Positions 11,680 through 22,320 are shown, counted from the first letter of the stretch. The stretch: 64,000 bases of DNA from Ramlibacter pinisoli (GCF_009758015.1 NZ_WSEL01000009.1:1599501-1663500), one strand, 5' to 3'. Notes: a model not told the origin generated them from the sequence alone. Program-made: numbers and translations.

Positions 11680-12500
11680 TGGCGGGGCTGGCGGAGATCG
11701 AGATCCGCCTGCTGGCCGAGGCGGTCTTCCTGCGCTACGGCCATGACTTCCGCGACTACGCACCGGCGTCGCTCAAGCGGCGCGTGCTGCAGGCCCAGCA
11801 GAAGATGGGCCTGCCCTCGGTGTCGGCGCTGCAGGAACGCGTGCTGCACGACGCCGGCCAGTTCGCCGTGCTGCTGCAGTACCTCACGGTGCCGGTCAGC
11901 GGCATGTTCCGCGACCCGTCCTACTTCCTGGCGCTGCGGCGGCAGGTGGTGCCGGTGCTGCGCACCTACCCCTCGCTGAAGGTCTGGGTGGCCGGCTGCA
12001 GCACCGGCGAGGAGCCGTTCTCGCTGGCGATCGTGCTGGAGGAGGAAGGGCTGCTGGAGCGCACCATCCTCTACGCCACCGACATCAACCCCGCCTCGCT
12101 GGACAAGGCGCGCCAGGGCATCTTCGAGCTGGAGCGCATGCAGGCCTTCACGCGCGACTACCAGCGCGCCGGCGGCACCCGCAGCTTCGCCGACTACTAC
12201 ACCGCGGCCTATGGCGGCGCGCTGTTCGACCGGCGGCTGCGCGACCGGATCACGTTCGCCGACCACAGCCTGGCCACCGACGCCGTGTTCTCCGAGACCC
12301 AGCTCGTGTCGTGCCGCAACGTGCTGATCTACTTCAACCGGCGCCTGCAGGACCGGGCGCTGGGCCTGTTCCACGAGTCGCTGTCGCACCGCGGCTTCCT
12401 CGGCCTGGGCTCGAAGGAGACGCTGGACTTCTCGGCCTATGCGACGCGCTTCGAGCCGGTCAGCCGCCCGGAGCGCCTGTACCGGAGGGCGGGCCGGTGA
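11679..12500 (+). CDS. CheR-type protein-glutamate methyltransferase
   Basis: SAM-dependent methyltransferase of 273 residues, the normal CheR length. An N-terminal helical domain is followed by the SAM-binding motif VWVAGCSTGEEPFSLAI near residue 100-117, the ATDIN acidic loop, and the diagnostic LVSCRNVLIYFNRRLQ near 208-223. CheR methylates receptor glutamates in chemotaxis, but no methyl-accepting receptor, CheA, CheW or flagellar gene is nearby. Together with the adjacent CheB and two kinases it probably modifies a component of this signalling operon; similar clusters are known as CheR/CheB-containing sensory systems outside chemotaxis. It is coupled to the upstream kinase by an ATGA overlap and to CheB by a GTGA overlap. 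Confidence 0.9.
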
Positions 12501-13099
12501 CCGCACCCGCTGGCGCTCCCATGACGCGGAGGCGGCCCGAGCTCGTGGCCATCGGCACCTCGGCCGGCGGCATCGACGCGCTGTTCCAGCTGTTCGACGG
12601 CCTGCCGCCCTCGGACCACGCAGCGGTGGTGACGGTGCTGCACCTGCCGGAAGACCACGACAGCCAGCTGGTCGAGTTGTTCGCGCGGCGGCTGGGACGC
12701 GATCGCGTCCACGAAGCCCAGCCCGGTGCGCGGCTGGAGCCCGGGCGGCTCTACTTCGCACCCCCGGGCTACCATCTGCTGCTGGAAGCCGATCGCACCT
12801 TCTCCCTCAGCTGTGAGCCGCCAGCGCTGTTCTCGCGGCCTTCGATCGACGTGCTGCTGGAGTCCTGCGCCGATGCCCTCGGCCCGGCCGTGGCGGGAAT
12901 GCTCCTCACCGGCGCCAACGAGGACGGCGCGCGCGGGCTGGCCGCCATCGGCGCCCGGGGCGGCCTCACGGCCGCACAGGACCCCGCCGATGCCGCCTAC
13001 CCGACCATGCCCGCGGCTGCCATCGCAGCCGCCCCGCCGGACTTCGTGCTGCCCCTGCCCGACCTCCGAACCCTGCTCCACACCCTGCTGACCCGATGA
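12497..13099 (+). CDS. CheB-type methylesterase, catalytic domain only
   Basis: Methylesterase domain of 200 residues without the N-terminal receiver of classical CheB. The catalytic triad is visible: Ser in AIGTSAGG, His in VTVLHLPEDHDSQL and Asp in LTGANEDGARG. Lacking a receiver, its activity cannot be gated by its own phosphorylation; control probably comes from partners encoded in the same operon. The start is set at the GTG whose TG is shared with the CheR stop, because GGAGGG lies 7 bases upstream. An ATG at 12521 is the alternative and would shorten it by 8 residues. It overlaps the next gene by ATGA. Confidence 0.88.
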   Translation: MTAPAGAPMTRRRPELVAIGTSAGGIDALFQLFDGLPPSDHAAVVTVLHLPEDHDSQLVELFARRLGRDRVHEAQPGARLEPGRLYFAPPGYHLLLEADRTFSLSCEPPALFSRPSIDVLLESCADALGPAVAGMLLTGANEDGARGLAAIGARGGLTAAQDPADAAYPTMPAAAIAAAPPDFVLPLPDLRTLLHTLLTR

Positions 13100-14229
13100 G
13101 TCTGTCGACGGAAACCGATGTGAACGTGCTGCTGGTCGACGACCTGCAGGAGAACCTGGTCGCCCTGGAGGCCCTGATCCGCCAGCCGGGCCGGCGCATC
13201 CACACGGCGCGCTCGGGCGACGAGGCGCTGTCGCTGATGATCGAGCACCCGTTCGCGCTCGCCATCCTGGACGTGCAGATGCCGTCGATGAACGGCTTCG
13301 AGCTGGCCGAGCTGATGCGCGGCACCGAGCGCACGCGCGGCATCCCCATCGTGTTCGTCAGTGCGGCCGGCCGCGAGCAGAACTACGCCTTCCGCGGCTA
13401 CGAATCCGGCGCGGTCGACTTCCTCTACAAGCCGCTCGATCCCCACGCCGTGCGCAGCAAGGTCAACGTGTTCGTCGAGCTGTTCCGCCAGCGGCTGGAC
13501 CTGCTGCACATGCAGGGCGAGCTCGAGCGAGCGGTGCGCATGCGCGACGACTTCATGTCCATGGTCTCGCACGAGCTGCGCAACCCGCTCAACACCTTGT
13601 TCCTGCAGGCGCAGCTGCGCAAGCGCATGGCCGCGGCCGGCAGGTTGCCCGACGCGGCGGCATTCGGCCAGCTGGTGCAGCGGGACGAGCAGCAGATCCG
13701 CAGCATGATCCGGCTGCTGGACGACATCATCGACGTGTCGCGCTCGCGCACCGGCCAGCTGGCGATGTCGTACGCGCCGATGGACCTGGCCGCGCTGGCG
13801 CGCCGTGCCGTGGAGGCGATGGACGAGCCGGCGCGCGCCGCCGGCGTCGCGCTCAGCCTGGACGCGCCGGCCAGCATCCCCCTGGTCGGCGACGAGGTGC
13901 GGCTGGAGCAGGTCATCACCAACCTGCTGACCAACGCCCTGCGCTACGGCCGTTCGCGCCCGGTGGCGGTCACGCTGCGTGTCGACGGCGGCGAGGCGGC
14001 GCTGTCGGTGCGCGACCACGGCGACGGCATCGACCCGGCCGACCAGGAGCGCATCTTCGGCCAGTTCGAGCGCGCCGAGTCCGGCCGCGACGTGCCGGGC
14101 CTGGGCCTGGGGCTGTTCATCAGCCGGCAGATCGTGCTGGCGCACGGCGGCCGGCTGGAGGTGCACAGCACCCGCGGCGACGGCGCGGAGTTCATCATCC
14201 GGCTTCCCTCGCCGCCCGGCGGCGCATGA
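13096..14229 (+). CDS. Response-regulator/histidine-kinase hybrid (REC-HisKA-HATPase)
   Basis: Cytoplasmic protein of 377 residues with the receiver first and the kinase second. The receiver spans about 1-125 with acceptor Asp in [14 protein letters not shown] and Lys in FLYKPLDP. A short linker leads to HisKA with His in [12 protein letters not shown] and an HATPase with [10 protein letters not shown] and [14 protein letters not shown]. No membrane segment or sensor domain is present, so its input is most likely phosphotransfer from the upstream hybrid kinase. It is last in the operon, coupled to CheB by ATGA. No DNA-binding output domain is encoded anywhere in the operon. Confidence 0.9.
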   Translation: MSLSTETDVNVLLVDDLQENLVALEALIRQPGRRIHTARSGDEALSLMIEHPFALAILDVQMPSMNGFELAELMRGTERTRGIPIVFVSAAGREQNYAFRGYESGAVDFLYKPLDPHAVRSKVNVFVELFRQRLDLLHMQGELERAVRMRDDFMSMVSHELRNPLNTLFLQAQLRKRMAAAGRLPDAAAFGQLVQRDEQQIRSMIRLLDDIIDVSRSRTGQLAMSYAPMDLAALARRAVEAMDEPARAAGVALSLDAPASIPLVGDEVRLEQVITNLLTNALRYGRSRPVAVTLRVDGGEAALSVRDHGDGIDPADQERIFGQFERAESGRDVPGLGLGLFISRQIVLAHGGRLEVHSTRGDGAEFIIRLPSPPGGA

Positions 14230-14259
14230 GAAAATCGACGGTTTCCCCGAAAGCACACC

Positions 14260-15364
14260 ATGGACGCAGAACGCATCAACCTCATCGGCACCACCCTCGC
14301 GGACCTGCAGTCCAGGTGCGGTCAGCTTCGGGGGTATCTTTGACTACGATGCCAAGTCCGAACGCCTGAGGACCGTCACCGCCGCCCTCGAGGACCCGGC
14401 GGTCTGGAACGACCCGAAGAAGGCCCAGGAACTGGGCAAGGAAAAGAAGCAGCTCGATGGCGTCGTCATCGTGCTGCAGGACCTCGACCGTGAACTGGCC
14501 GACAACCTCGAGCTGTACGAGATGAGCAAGGAGGACGGCGACGAGGCCGGCCTGCAGACCATCGAGGCCGAGGCCGCCAAGCTCACCGCCATCGTCGAGG
14601 ACCTGGAGTTCCGGCGCATGTTCAACCAGGCGGCCGACCCCATGAACGCCTTCCTGGACATCCAGGCCGGCGCGGGCGGCACCGAGGCCTGCGACTGGGC
14701 CGGCATGCTGCTGCGCCAGTACCTGAAGTACGCCGAGCGCAAGGGCTTCAAGTCCAACGTCGAGGACGAGACCGCCGGCGACGTGGCCGGCATCAAGAGC
14801 GCCACCATCAAGGTCGAGGGCGAGTACGCCTACGGCCTGCTGCGCACCGAGACCGGCGTGCACCGGCTGGTGCGCAAGTCGCCGTTCGACTCCGCCGGCG
14901 GCCGCCACACCAGCTTCGCCAGCGTGTTCGTCTACCCCGAGATCGACGACTCGGTGGAGATCAACATCAACCCGGCCGACGTGCGGGTCGACACCTTCCG
15001 CGCCTCGGGCGCCGGCGGCCAGCACATCAACAAGACCGATTCGGCGGTGCGCCTGACCCACGTGCCCACCGGCATCGTGGTGCAGTGCCAGGACAGCCGC
15101 AGCCAGCACAGCAACCGAGACGTCGCCTGGCAGCGCCTGCGTTCGCGCCTGTACGACCACGAGATGCGCAAGCGCATGGAGGAGCAGCAGAAGCTGGAGG
15201 ACACCAAGACCGACGTCGGCTGGGGCCACCAGATCCGCAGCTACGTGCTGGACCAGAGCCGCATCAAGGACCTGCGCACCAACGTCGAGATCTCCAACAC
15301 GCAGAAGGTGCTGGACGGCGATCTCGACCCGTTCATCCAGGCATCGCTCAAGCAGGGCGTCTGA
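14260..15364 (+). CDS. prfB: Peptide chain release factor 2, expressed by programmed +1 frameshift
   Basis: Terminates translation at UGA and UAA. Translation starts at the ATG at 14260 and reads 27 codons to an in-frame TGA at 14341; a +1 shift on the preceding CTT codon continues at GAC (14342) to the stop at 15364, giving 367 residues. The specificity motif SPF ([11 protein letters not shown]) and the catalytic GGQ ([12 protein letters not shown]) are both present. Low RF2 slows reading of the TGA and favours the shift, so the gene regulates itself. The coding region should be annotated as joined segments 14260-14340 and 14342-15364. It lies 30 bases after the kinase operon. Confidence 0.97.
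14328..14344 (+). promoter_or_regulatory. Programmed +1 frameshift site of prfB
   Basis: The site reads CGGGGGTATCTTTGAC: an internal Shine-Dalgarno-like G-run, spacer TAT, slippery CTT, the TGA stop and a following C. This matches the conserved RF2 autoregulatory frameshift site of many bacteria. Confidence 0.95.
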
Positions 15365-15390
15365 AGCCGTCCCAACCGAACACTGTGACC

Positions 15391-18039
15391 ATGCGAGAAG
15401 GCCAATCCACCGTCGTCTACCGGGCCGATTACCAGGCGCCCGCGTACTGGATCGACACCGTCGAACTGTGCTTCGATCTCGACCCTGCCAAGACCCGGGT
15501 GCTCAACCGGATGACGGTGCGCCGCAACCCGGACGTGCAGCCGCAGCCGCTGCGCCTGGACGGCGACGAACTGGTGCTCTCGCGGGTGCTGGTCGACGGC
15601 CAGGGCACCTCGTTCAAGATGGAAGGCAGCCGGCTGGTGCTGGAGAACCTGCCGGCGGGCAACGAGCCGTTCAAGCTCGAGATCTTCACCACCTGCGCAC
15701 CGGCCAAGAACAGCAAGCTGATGGGCCTGTACGTCAGCAACGACTCGTTCTTCACCCAGTGCGAGGCCGAGGGCTTCCGCCGCATCACCTACTTCCTCGA
15801 CCGGCCCGACGTGATGGCCAGCTACACCGTGCTGCTGCGCGCCGACCGCCGCAAGTACCCGGTGCTGCTGTCCAACGGCAACCTGGTCGAGCAGGGCGAC
15901 CTGGGCGACGGCCGCCACTTCGCCAAGTGGGTCGACCCGTTCCGCAAGCCCTGCTACCTGTTCGCGCTGGTAGCCGGTCAGCTGGTGTGCCGCGAACAGC
16001 GCATCCGCTCGCGCACCGGGAAGGACCACCTGCTGCAGGTGTTCGTGCGTCCCGGCGACCTGGACAAGACCGAGCACGCGATGAACTCGCTGATGGCCTC
16101 GGTGGCCTGGGACGAGGCCCGCTTCGGCCTGCCGCTCGACCTCGAGCGCTTCATGATCGTCGCCACCAGCGACTTCAACATGGGCGCGATGGAGAACAAG
16201 GGCCTGAACATCTTCAACACGAAGTACGTTCTGGCCAGCCAGGCCACCGCGACCGACGTCGACTTCGGCAACATCGAGTCGGTGGTGGGACACGAGTACT
16301 TCCACAACTGGACCGGCAACCGGGTCACCTGCCGCGACTGGTTCCAGCTGTCGCTCAAGGAAGGCCTCACCGTCTTTCGCGACCAGGAGTTCAGCCAGGA
16401 CCTGGCCGGCGAGGCCTCGGCCCGCGCGGTCAAGCGCATCGAGGACGTGCGGGTGCTGCGCACCGCCCAGTTCCCCGAGGACGCCGGCCCGATGGCGCAC
16501 CCGGTGCGCCCCGACCAGTACCTGGAGATCAACAACTTCTACACCGTGACGGTGTACGAGAAGGGCGCCGAAGTCGTCCGCATGATGCAGACCCTGGTCG
16601 GCCGCGAGGGCTTCCGGCGCGGCATGGAGCTGTACTTCCAGCGCCACGACGGCCAGGCGGTCACCTGCGACGACTTCGCCCAGGCCATCGCCGACGCCAA
16701 CCCGCAGAGCCGGTTCGCCGGGCTGCTGCCGCAGTTCAAGCGCTGGTACAGCCAGGCCGGCACGCCCCGCGTCACGGCGCGCGCGAGCTGGGATGCCGCC
16801 AGCGGCACCTACGGCCTTGCGCTGTCGCAGAGCTGCCCGCCGACGCCGGGCCAGGGCGCCAAGGAACCGTTCGTGATCCCGATCGCCTGGGGCCTGCTGG
16901 ACGCCGGCGGCCGCGAGGTCGCCAGCGGCATGCACGTGCTCACGCAGGAGAGCGAGACGCTCACCGTGCCCGGCCTGCAGGGCGAGCCGGTGCCCTCCAT
17001 CCTGCGCGGGTTCACCGCGCCGGTGGTGCTGGACTTCGACTACACCGATGCCCAGCTGCTGACCCTGCTGGAGCACGACACCGATCCGTTCAACCGCTGG
17101 GAAGCGGCGCAGCGGCTGGCCGTCAACCGTGCGCTGGCCTGCATCGGCGACCCCGCCGGCGGCCCGCTGCGGCTCGACGCGCCCTACATCGAGGCCATGC
17201 GCAGCATCCTGCGCCACCCGACGCTCGATGCCGCCTTCAAGGAGCTGGTGCTCACGTTGCCCGCCGAGGCCTACATCGGCGAGCAGCTCGAGGTGGTCGA
17301 TCCGCAGCGGGTGCATGCGGTGCGCGAATCGATGCGCGAGCAGCTGGCCACCGCGCTGCTGGACGACTGGGCCTGGGCCTGGGACGCGCACCGCGAGAGC
17401 GGCGCCTACAGCCCCGACCCGGTGTCGTCGGGCCGGCGCGCCCTGGCCGGGCTGGCCCTCACCCACCTGTGCATCGCCGCGCGCCAGGCCGGCGACACGG
17501 TGTGGCCGGGCAAGGCCTACCAGCGCTTCAAGGACGCCTCCAACATGACCGACCGCTTCAACGCCCTGGCGGCGCTGGTGGTGGGCGGCCAGGACCTGGC
17601 GCGGCCGGCGCTGGAGCGCTTCCACGCGATGTTCCGCGACGAGGCCCTGGTGCTCGACAAGTGGTTCGCGCTGCAGGCCGGCGCGCCCGACCGCGGCGGC
17701 AACATCCTGCCGGCGGTGCGCCAGCTGATGCACCACCCGGACTTCAACATCCGCAACCCGAACCGCGCCCGCAGCCTGATCTTCAGCTACTGCAGCGCCA
17801 ACCCGGGCGCCTTCCACCGCCCCGACGCGGCCGGCTACGTGTTCTGGAGCGAGCGCGTCATGGAGCTGGACGGCCTGAACCCGCAGGTGGCGGCGCGGCT
17901 GGCGCGCGCGCTGGACCGCTGGCGCAAGCTGGCCGAGCCGATGCGCGGCGCCGCCCGCGAGGCCATCGCCCGCGTGGCCGCCAAGCCCGACCTGTCCAAC
18001 GACGTGCGCGAGGTGGTCACCCGCGCCCTCGCCGACTGA
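15391..18039 (+). CDS. pepN: Aminopeptidase N (M1 family)
   Basis: Zinc aminopeptidase of 882 residues that removes N-terminal residues from peptides in the cytoplasm. The exopeptidase motif [11 protein letters not shown] lies near residue 265. The zinc site is HEYFH (His301, Glu302, His305) with Glu324 after 18 residues in [13 protein letters not shown]. The length matches PepN of Proteobacteria, including the C-terminal helical superhelix. It starts 26 bases after prfB and is followed 20 bases on by fbp, so prfB-pepN-fbp may be cotranscribed. A GTG six bases upstream of the chosen ATG is possible. Confidence 0.95.
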   Translation: MREGQSTVVYRADYQAPAYWIDTVELCFDLDPAKTRVLNRMTVRRNPDVQPQPLRLDGDELVLSRVLVDGQGTSFKMEGSRLVLENLPAGNEPFKLEIFTTCAPAKNSKLMGLYVSNDSFFTQCEAEGFRRITYFLDRPDVMASYTVLLRADRRKYPVLLSNGNLVEQGDLGDGRHFAKWVDPFRKPCYLFALVAGQLVCREQRIRSRTGKDHLLQVFVRPGDLDKTEHAMNSLMASVAWDEARFGLPLDLERFMIVATSDFNMGAMENKGLNIFNTKYVLASQATATDVDFGNIESVVGHEYFHNWTGNRVTCRDWFQLSLKEGLTVFRDQEFSQDLAGEASARAVKRIEDVRVLRTAQFPEDAGPMAHPVRPDQYLEINNFYTVTVYEKGAEVVRMMQTLVGREGFRRGMELYFQRHDGQAVTCDDFAQAIADANPQSRFAGLLPQFKRWYSQAGTPRVTARASWDAASGTYGLALSQSCPPTPGQGAKEPFVIPIAWGLLDAGGREVASGMHVLTQESETLTVPGLQGEPVPSILRGFTAPVVLDFDYTDAQLLTLLEHDTDPFNRWEAAQRLAVNRALACIGDPAGGPLRLDAPYIEAMRSILRHPTLDAAFKELVLTLPAEAYIGEQLEVVDPQRVHAVRESMREQLATALLDDWAWAWDAHRESGAYSPDPVSSGRRALAGLALTHLCIAARQAGDTVWPGKAYQRFKDASNMTDRFNALAALVVGGQDLARPALERFHAMFRDEALVLDKWFALQAGAPDRGGNILPAVRQLMHHPDFNIRNPNRARSLIFSYCSANPGAFHRPDAAGYVFWSERVMELDGLNPQVAARLARALDRWRKLAEPMRGAAREAIARVAAKPDLSNDVREVVTRALAD

Positions 18040-18059
18040 CCGAACGCCCCAGGACCGAC

Positions 18060-19070
18060 ATGAGCAAGATCTCCCTCACCCGCTACCTCGTCGAGCAGCA
18101 ACGCGTCGACGGCCTCATCCCCTCGCAGCTGCGGCTGCTGCTCGAAGTCGTGGCCCGGGCCTGCAAGAGCATCAGCCACGCCGTCAACAAGGGCGCGCTG
18201 GGCGGCGTGCTCGGCTCGGCCGGCAGCGAGAACGTGCAGGGCGAGATGCAGAAGAAGCTGGACATCATCGCCAACGAGGTGCTGATCGAGGCCAACGAAT
18301 GGGGCGGCCACCTGGCCGGCATGGCCAGCGAGGAAATGGACGGCATCTACGTGGTGCCCAACCGCTACCCGCACGGCGAGTACCTGCTGCTGTTCGACCC
18401 GCTGGACGGCTCGTCCAACATCGACGTCAACGTGAGCATCGGCACCATCTTCAGCGTGCTGCGCATGCCCGAGGACGACCGCGGCGTGGACGAAGGCGAC
18501 TTCCTGCAGCCGGGCAACCGCCAGGTGGCGGCCGGCTACTGCGTGTACGGCCCGCAGACCACGCTGGTGCTGACGGTGGGCGACGGCGTCGCGATGTTCA
18601 CGCTCGACCGCGAGCAGGGCTCGTTCGTGCTCACCCAGGAGAACGTGCGCATCCCCGAGGACACGAAGGAATTCGCCATCAACATGTCGAACATGCGGCA
18701 CTGGGACGCCCCCGTGAAGCGCTACATCGACGAGTGCCTGGCCGGCAAGGAAGGCCCGCGCGGCAAGGACTTCAACATGCGCTGGGTCGCCTCCATGGTG
18801 GCCGACGTGCACCGCATCCTCACGCGCGGCGGCATCTTCATGTACCCCTGGGACAAGCGCGAGCCCGGGAAGCCGGGCAAGCTGCGCCTGATGTACGAGG
18901 CCAACCCCATGGGCTGGCTCGTCGAGCAGGCGGGCGGCGCCGCCACCAACGGCCACGAGCGGATCCTAGACATCCAGCCGACGAAGCTGCACGAGCGGGT
19001 GAGCGTGATCCTGGGGTCGAAGAACGAGGTCGAGCGGGTCACGTCGTACCACCGCGAAGCCAAGCAGTAG
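18060..19070 (+). CDS. fbp: Class I fructose-1,6-bisphosphatase
   Basis: Hydrolyses fructose 1,6-bisphosphate to fructose 6-phosphate in gluconeogenesis; 336 residues, normal for class I. The metal-binding signature [18 protein letters not shown] is near residue 115-132. The C-terminal signature [21 protein letters not shown] and an N-terminal TRYLVEQQ are also present. It starts 20 bases after pepN. In Burkholderiales that fix CO2 a second copy often sits in a cbb operon, but no Calvin-cycle gene is nearby here, so this is the housekeeping gluconeogenic copy. Confidence 0.96.
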   Translation: MSKISLTRYLVEQQRVDGLIPSQLRLLLEVVARACKSISHAVNKGALGGVLGSAGSENVQGEMQKKLDIIANEVLIEANEWGGHLAGMASEEMDGIYVVPNRYPHGEYLLLFDPLDGSSNIDVNVSIGTIFSVLRMPEDDRGVDEGDFLQPGNRQVAAGYCVYGPQTTLVLTVGDGVAMFTLDREQGSFVLTQENVRIPEDTKEFAINMSNMRHWDAPVKRYIDECLAGKEGPRGKDFNMRWVASMVADVHRILTRGGIFMYPWDKREPGKPGKLRLMYEANPMGWLVEQAGGAATNGHERILDIQPTKLHERVSVILGSKNEVERVTSYHREAKQ

Positions 19071-19116
19071 GGCTAGACCGTCGCGCGGGAAATGAGGGGC
19101 GGTCTTCGCCCCTTCC

Positions 19117-19217
19117 CGTCATGCCGGGCTTGACCCGGCATCCATCTCCGGAACCAGGCCGCACCCGGTCCTCGCGCGCAAGATGGCTTGCGGGTCAAGC
19201 CCGCAAGGACGTGACGG
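19117..19217. repeat. Composite palindromic intergenic repeat after fbp
   Basis: Two hairpins lie in the gap between the convergent fbp and DUF1839 genes. The first is ATGCCGGG-CTTGA-CCCGGCAT at 19121-19141; the second is CTTGCGGG-TCAAG-CCCGCAAG at 19187-19207. The pair is bracketed by CGTCA and TGACG. The ATGCCGGG/CCCGGCAT unit is a widespread REP-like motif in Proteobacteria. It may also stop or stabilise the transcripts from both sides; neither hairpin has a following T-run. Confidence 0.7.
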
Positions 19218-19231
19218 GTTCATGTGTTCCT

Positions 19232-20212
19232 TCACCCCACCAGCGGCGCCAGCAGCGCCATCCCCTGCTCCCAGTCCGTGGCCATCCCCTGCAGCAGTTC
19301 GTCTGCCGCGAGCGGCCGGCCGGAATGGACGGCGCGCGCGCCCTTGAGGATCAGCGTCTTGTTGGCCTGCGCGATCGCCTCGAAGCAGGCGGCCGGATCG
19401 TCCAGTTCCGGGTAGCCCTGGGTGGCCATCCAGCGCAGGTGCGCGGCCAGCAGTTCGAAGGCAGCGCCGGCCTGCCGCACCGAGGCGAACGCCCACTGGT
19501 GGTAGTGCGCCAGGCCCTGCTCGCGCAGCGTCGGCAGGTCCTGCTCGAGGCGGGCGGCGAAGCGCGGGAACGGGTTGGTGCGCGGCCGCCACCCATGGTG
19601 GTCGCACAGCAGCTCGAACGCCAGGTCGGACAGGTCGGACGGCGTGCGCCGCACCAGCCGGTCGATGCGCACCACCTCGGCGAACAGCGGCAGGAAGGCC
19701 GGATCGGGCGCGGCGTCGAGCCGGAACAGCTGGCGGAAATCCTCGCCCTCCAGCTCGAAGTAGCCGGCGTTGTGGAAGTAGCCCAGGCGCTGGCGCGCGA
19801 GGTCGAGCTCCGCCATCAGGATGGTGGTCTTGGTGTGGGCGCGCCGGTAGTCGGTGCCGGCGGTGTCGGGCAGCCAGAACGCATCGGACTCGGTGGCGAT
19901 GAGCTTGCCGGCGGCCAGGTGCTCCTGGGCATGCTCGACGAGCGGGCGCCAGATGGTGAGCTCCTGCACGTCGACGCCGTACAGGCTGCGCAGCTCGGCT
20001 GCGGGCGGCTTGAAGAACGTCCACTGGTCGCCCTCGAAGTCGACCGCCAGCGTGAACGACAGCATCGCGAGCGGCTCCAGCCCCAGCGTGTGCAGGAACC
20101 CGATCCACAGGTCGGCGTAGCAGTTCTTCTCCGGCCAGGCCGCGGCATCGCCGTGCAGGCGGTGCCGGCGGTAGCTCTCCGGCACCAGGCCGGGCAAGGC
20201 GGCGAGGCTCAT
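19232..20212 (-). CDS. DUF1839 family protein
   Basis: Soluble protein of 326 residues with no signal peptide. It matches my recollection of the DUF1839 family: N-terminal PESYRRHRLHGDAAAWPEKNC, central FEGDQWTFFKPP and TDYRRAHTKTTI, and C-terminal ANKTLILKGARAVHSGR. Its biochemical role is unknown. Family members recur next to aminoacyl:carrier-protein ligases and carrier proteins, as here: it is the third gene of a leftward operon, 20 bases after the ligase. The close packing suggests it works on or with the aminoacylated carrier protein. That role is inference from context. Confidence 0.75.
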   Translation of the reverse strand: MSLAALPGLVPESYRRHRLHGDAAAWPEKNCYADLWIGFLHTLGLEPLAMLSFTLAVDFEGDQWTFFKPPAAELRSLYGVDVQELTIWRPLVEHAQEHLAAGKLIATESDAFWLPDTAGTDYRRAHTKTTILMAELDLARQRLGYFHNAGYFELEGEDFRQLFRLDAAPDPAFLPLFAEVVRIDRLVRRTPSDLSDLAFELLCDHHGWRPRTNPFPRFAARLEQDLPTLREQGLAHYHQWAFASVRQAGAAFELLAAHLRWMATQGYPELDDPAACFEAIAQANKTLILKGARAVHSGRPLAADELLQGMATDWEQGMALLAPLVG

Positions 20213-20232
20213 GGGACGGCTCCCGCTCGCAC

Positions 20233-21147
20233 TCAGGGCCACAGCTGCGCGCGCACGGTCTGCGGCCAGTCGGCCGGGTCGTAGCCGTGCGTCTTGATCA
20301 ATGCCAGCGTCACCCGCTCCAGGCCGAAGCCCAGGCAGGCCGTGTGCGCCACCGAACTGTCGGCATTGAGGATGCCGAACTTGCCGCTGAAGTGGTCCTG
20401 GTGCCAGTTGAACGAGCAGATGGCGGTGGGCTTCTCGCGCGAGATCACCGGGCACAGGATCTCGAATTTCAGCCGCTGGTCGACCTGGTTGGCGGCCATC
20501 ATCCGGCCGGCGCGGCCGAAGAACGGATCGGACGCGACGTCGCTGTCCACCGGCAGTTGCAGCCCGCGCAGCAGTTCCAGGCCGCGCTGCAGCCAGGCGT
20601 CGCGCCAGGCCACCACCTCGTCGGGCCGGCCGACCCGGATGTACTCGCGCATGCGGAAGTGCTGCAGCCGCGTGGGCTCGTCCGACGGCTCGTGGCGGAA
20701 CACCCAGTTCATCACCGTGACCAGCCGGCCGCCCGCCGGCAGCAGGCCGCTGAAGGTGGGATAGACGGGATAGCAGGCAGCCGGCGTCAGCATGACGTCG
20801 GTGGGGGCCAGCAGGTCCTCCCAGCGCTCGCCGGCATGCACGCGCGCCGACAGCTCGCGGGCCTGCTGGTCGCTGCCGCGGAAGCTGTGCACCGATCCCG
20901 CCAGCTGCGGGAAGTTGTCCATGTAGCCGACCTTCTCGATCAGGGCGCGCGCCAGGATGGGCGGGAACATCAGTTCCTGGGCGTTGTCCGGCGCGGCCGT
21001 GCGGGTGACGAGGTCGTCGAAGCGGCGCAGGATGTCCTCGAACACGGGGCCGCGGCCGTAGGCACCGGCGATGCCGGTGGGCACGATCAGGCCGTTCTCG
21101 ATCAGCGCTTCGGTGAAGCCGTGGATTTCGTAGGTGCGGATGTCCAT
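20233..21147 (-). CDS. Aminoacyl:carrier-protein ligase (SerRS-like class II synthetase homologue)
   Basis: The 304-residue product resembles the catalytic core of atypical seryl-tRNA synthetases but has no N-terminal tRNA-binding arm. It belongs with the Bradyrhizobium amino acid:[carrier protein] ligases, which activate glycine or alanine with ATP and load it on the phosphopantetheine arm of a small carrier protein. Class II motif 2 is WVFRHEPSDEPTRLQHFRMRE (about 148-168) and motif 3 is CLGFGLERVT (about 271-280). Candidate zinc ligands are Cys125, Glu168 and Cys271, the Cys-Glu-Cys set expected for this group. It directly abuts the dehydrogenase gene (TGA then ATG), and a dedicated carrier protein is encoded divergently. 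Amino acid specificity is unknown. Confidence 0.85.
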   Translation of the reverse strand: MDIRTYEIHGFTEALIENGLIVPTGIAGAYGRGPVFEDILRRFDDLVTRTAAPDNAQELMFPPILARALIEKVGYMDNFPQLAGSVHSFRGSDQQARELSARVHAGERWEDLLAPTDVMLTPAACYPVYPTFSGLLPAGGRLVTVMNWVFRHEPSDEPTRLQHFRMREYIRVGRPDEVVAWRDAWLQRGLELLRGLQLPVDSDVASDPFFGRAGRMMAANQVDQRLKFEILCPVISREKPTAICSFNWHQDHFSGKFGILNADSSVAHTACLGFGLERVTLALIKTHGYDPADWPQTVRAQLWP

Positions 21148-22320
21148 TCAGGCAGCGTCCTTGTAGACCAGGAGCATCGACGCGTTCTTGGCGGCGATGC
21201 GATCGTTGGAAATCATGAGCGAGCCCGACAGGGCGTCGCGGTAGTGCCGCCCCAGGGCGAAGGGGCTGTCGTTCTTGTAGCCGAGGATGCCGACGATCTG
21301 CAGCGCCTGGTGCACGATGCGCGGTGCCGCCTCGGAGCTGGCGATCTTGAGGTTGTTCAGCCGCAGGGCCCAGCCCATGCCCATCAGCTCCTCGCGGTCG
21401 TCGCCCAGCGCATCGAAGTCGCGTGCGGCCGACAGCCAGTTCTGCTTGAGGGCCTGCAGCTGCACCTGCAACTCGGCCAGGCGGGTGGCGGTGGGCGGCA
21501 CCGTGCCGGGCGTTTGCCGGGCCTGGCCGCGCACGAAGCTGGCGGCCTTGGCCACCGCGCCAGCCGCGATGCCCCACCACAGCGCCGACCACAGGATGTG
21601 CGAATACGGGACCATGGTCTGGGCCGAACAGTCGGCGAAGGCGCCGGGCACGATCTGCTCCACCGCGCCGCTCGAGCGCAACTGGAAGCCCGGACTGCAG
21701 GTACCGCGCATGCCCAGCGTGTCCCAGCTCGTCGTCTGGGTCAGCGTGCAGTCCTCGCGCCGCACCAGCACCAGCACCTGGTCGCTGCGGGCCGCCTCCT
21801 CGTCCTTGCGGCAGGTGACCAGGATGGCATCGGCATGCGCGCAGTAGGAGCCGGTGGTGGCGTCCTTGTCGAGCTGGAACCGGTCGCCGGCGCGGCGCAC
21901 TGCGCACACGCTGGAACGCGTGTCGCCGGACGGGCCGACCTCCGACGTCATCGAGGCCAGCAGATCCTGCCGGCGCACCAGGTCGCGCAGGTAGTCGCGC
22001 AGGTAGTCGCTGCCCATCCCGTGGCGCGCCAGGCAGGCGAGCTGGATGTAGTGCATGGCCAGCACCATGGCGCTGGATCCGCAGGCCTGGGCCAGCGCGG
22101 CACACAGCTGCGAGAGCTCCTGCACGTTGCAACCTGGCCCGCCGAGTTCACGCGGGACCGCGGCGGCCAGCACGTGGTCCTCTCGCAGCGCGGCCAGGGT
22201 CTCGATCGGAAAGCGCGCCCTGGCATCGACGTCCGGCGCCTGCGCCGCGGCCACGCCGGCCGCGACCTTGCGCACGGAATCGATGAGTTGCGGAAATCCC
22301 GTTGCGGTGTGCGAATCCAT
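21148..22320 (-). CDS. Acyl-CoA dehydrogenase-like flavoprotein
   Basis: The 390-residue product has the length and outline of the acyl-CoA dehydrogenase superfamily: a helical N-terminus with VPRELGGPGCNVQELSQLCAALAQ, a middle FAD region with LASMTSEVGPSGD and WDTLGMRGTCS, and a C-terminal bundle with QALQIVGILGYKNDSP. It is first in the leftward operon with the aminoacyl:carrier-protein ligase. Related enzymes oxidise aminoacyl groups tethered to carrier proteins (for example prolyl-S-carrier protein in pyrrole formation), so desaturation of the loaded amino acid is a reasonable hypothesis. The start is the ATG at 22320; the frame is open further upstream into the divergent gene. I could not single out the catalytic base. 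Confidence 0.8.
   Translation of the reverse strand: MDSHTATGFPQLIDSVRKVAAGVAAAQAPDVDARARFPIETLAALREDHVLAAAVPRELGGPGCNVQELSQLCAALAQACGSSAMVLAMHYIQLACLARHGMGSDYLRDYLRDLVRRQDLLASMTSEVGPSGDTRSSVCAVRRAGDRFQLDKDATTGSYCAHADAILVTCRKDEEAARSDQVLVLVRREDCTLTQTTSWDTLGMRGTCSPGFQLRSSGAVEQIVPGAFADCSAQTMVPYSHILWSALWWGIAAGAVAKAASFVRGQARQTPGTVPPTATRLAELQVQLQALKQNWLSAARDFDALGDDREELMGMGWALRLNNLKIASSEAAPRIVHQALQIVGILGYKNDSPFALGRHYRDALSGSLMISNDRIAAKNASMLLVYKDAA

Noticed and set aside
12311-12496. N-terminal extension of CheB inside CheR
   Set aside because: Overlaps the conserved end of CheR and lacks receiver-domain motifs; the coupled GTG at 12497 is the better start.
15241-17817. 858-codon minus-strand frame opposite pepN
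   Set aside because: Antisense shadow of a complete M1 aminopeptidase; no ribosome site and no recognisable domain.
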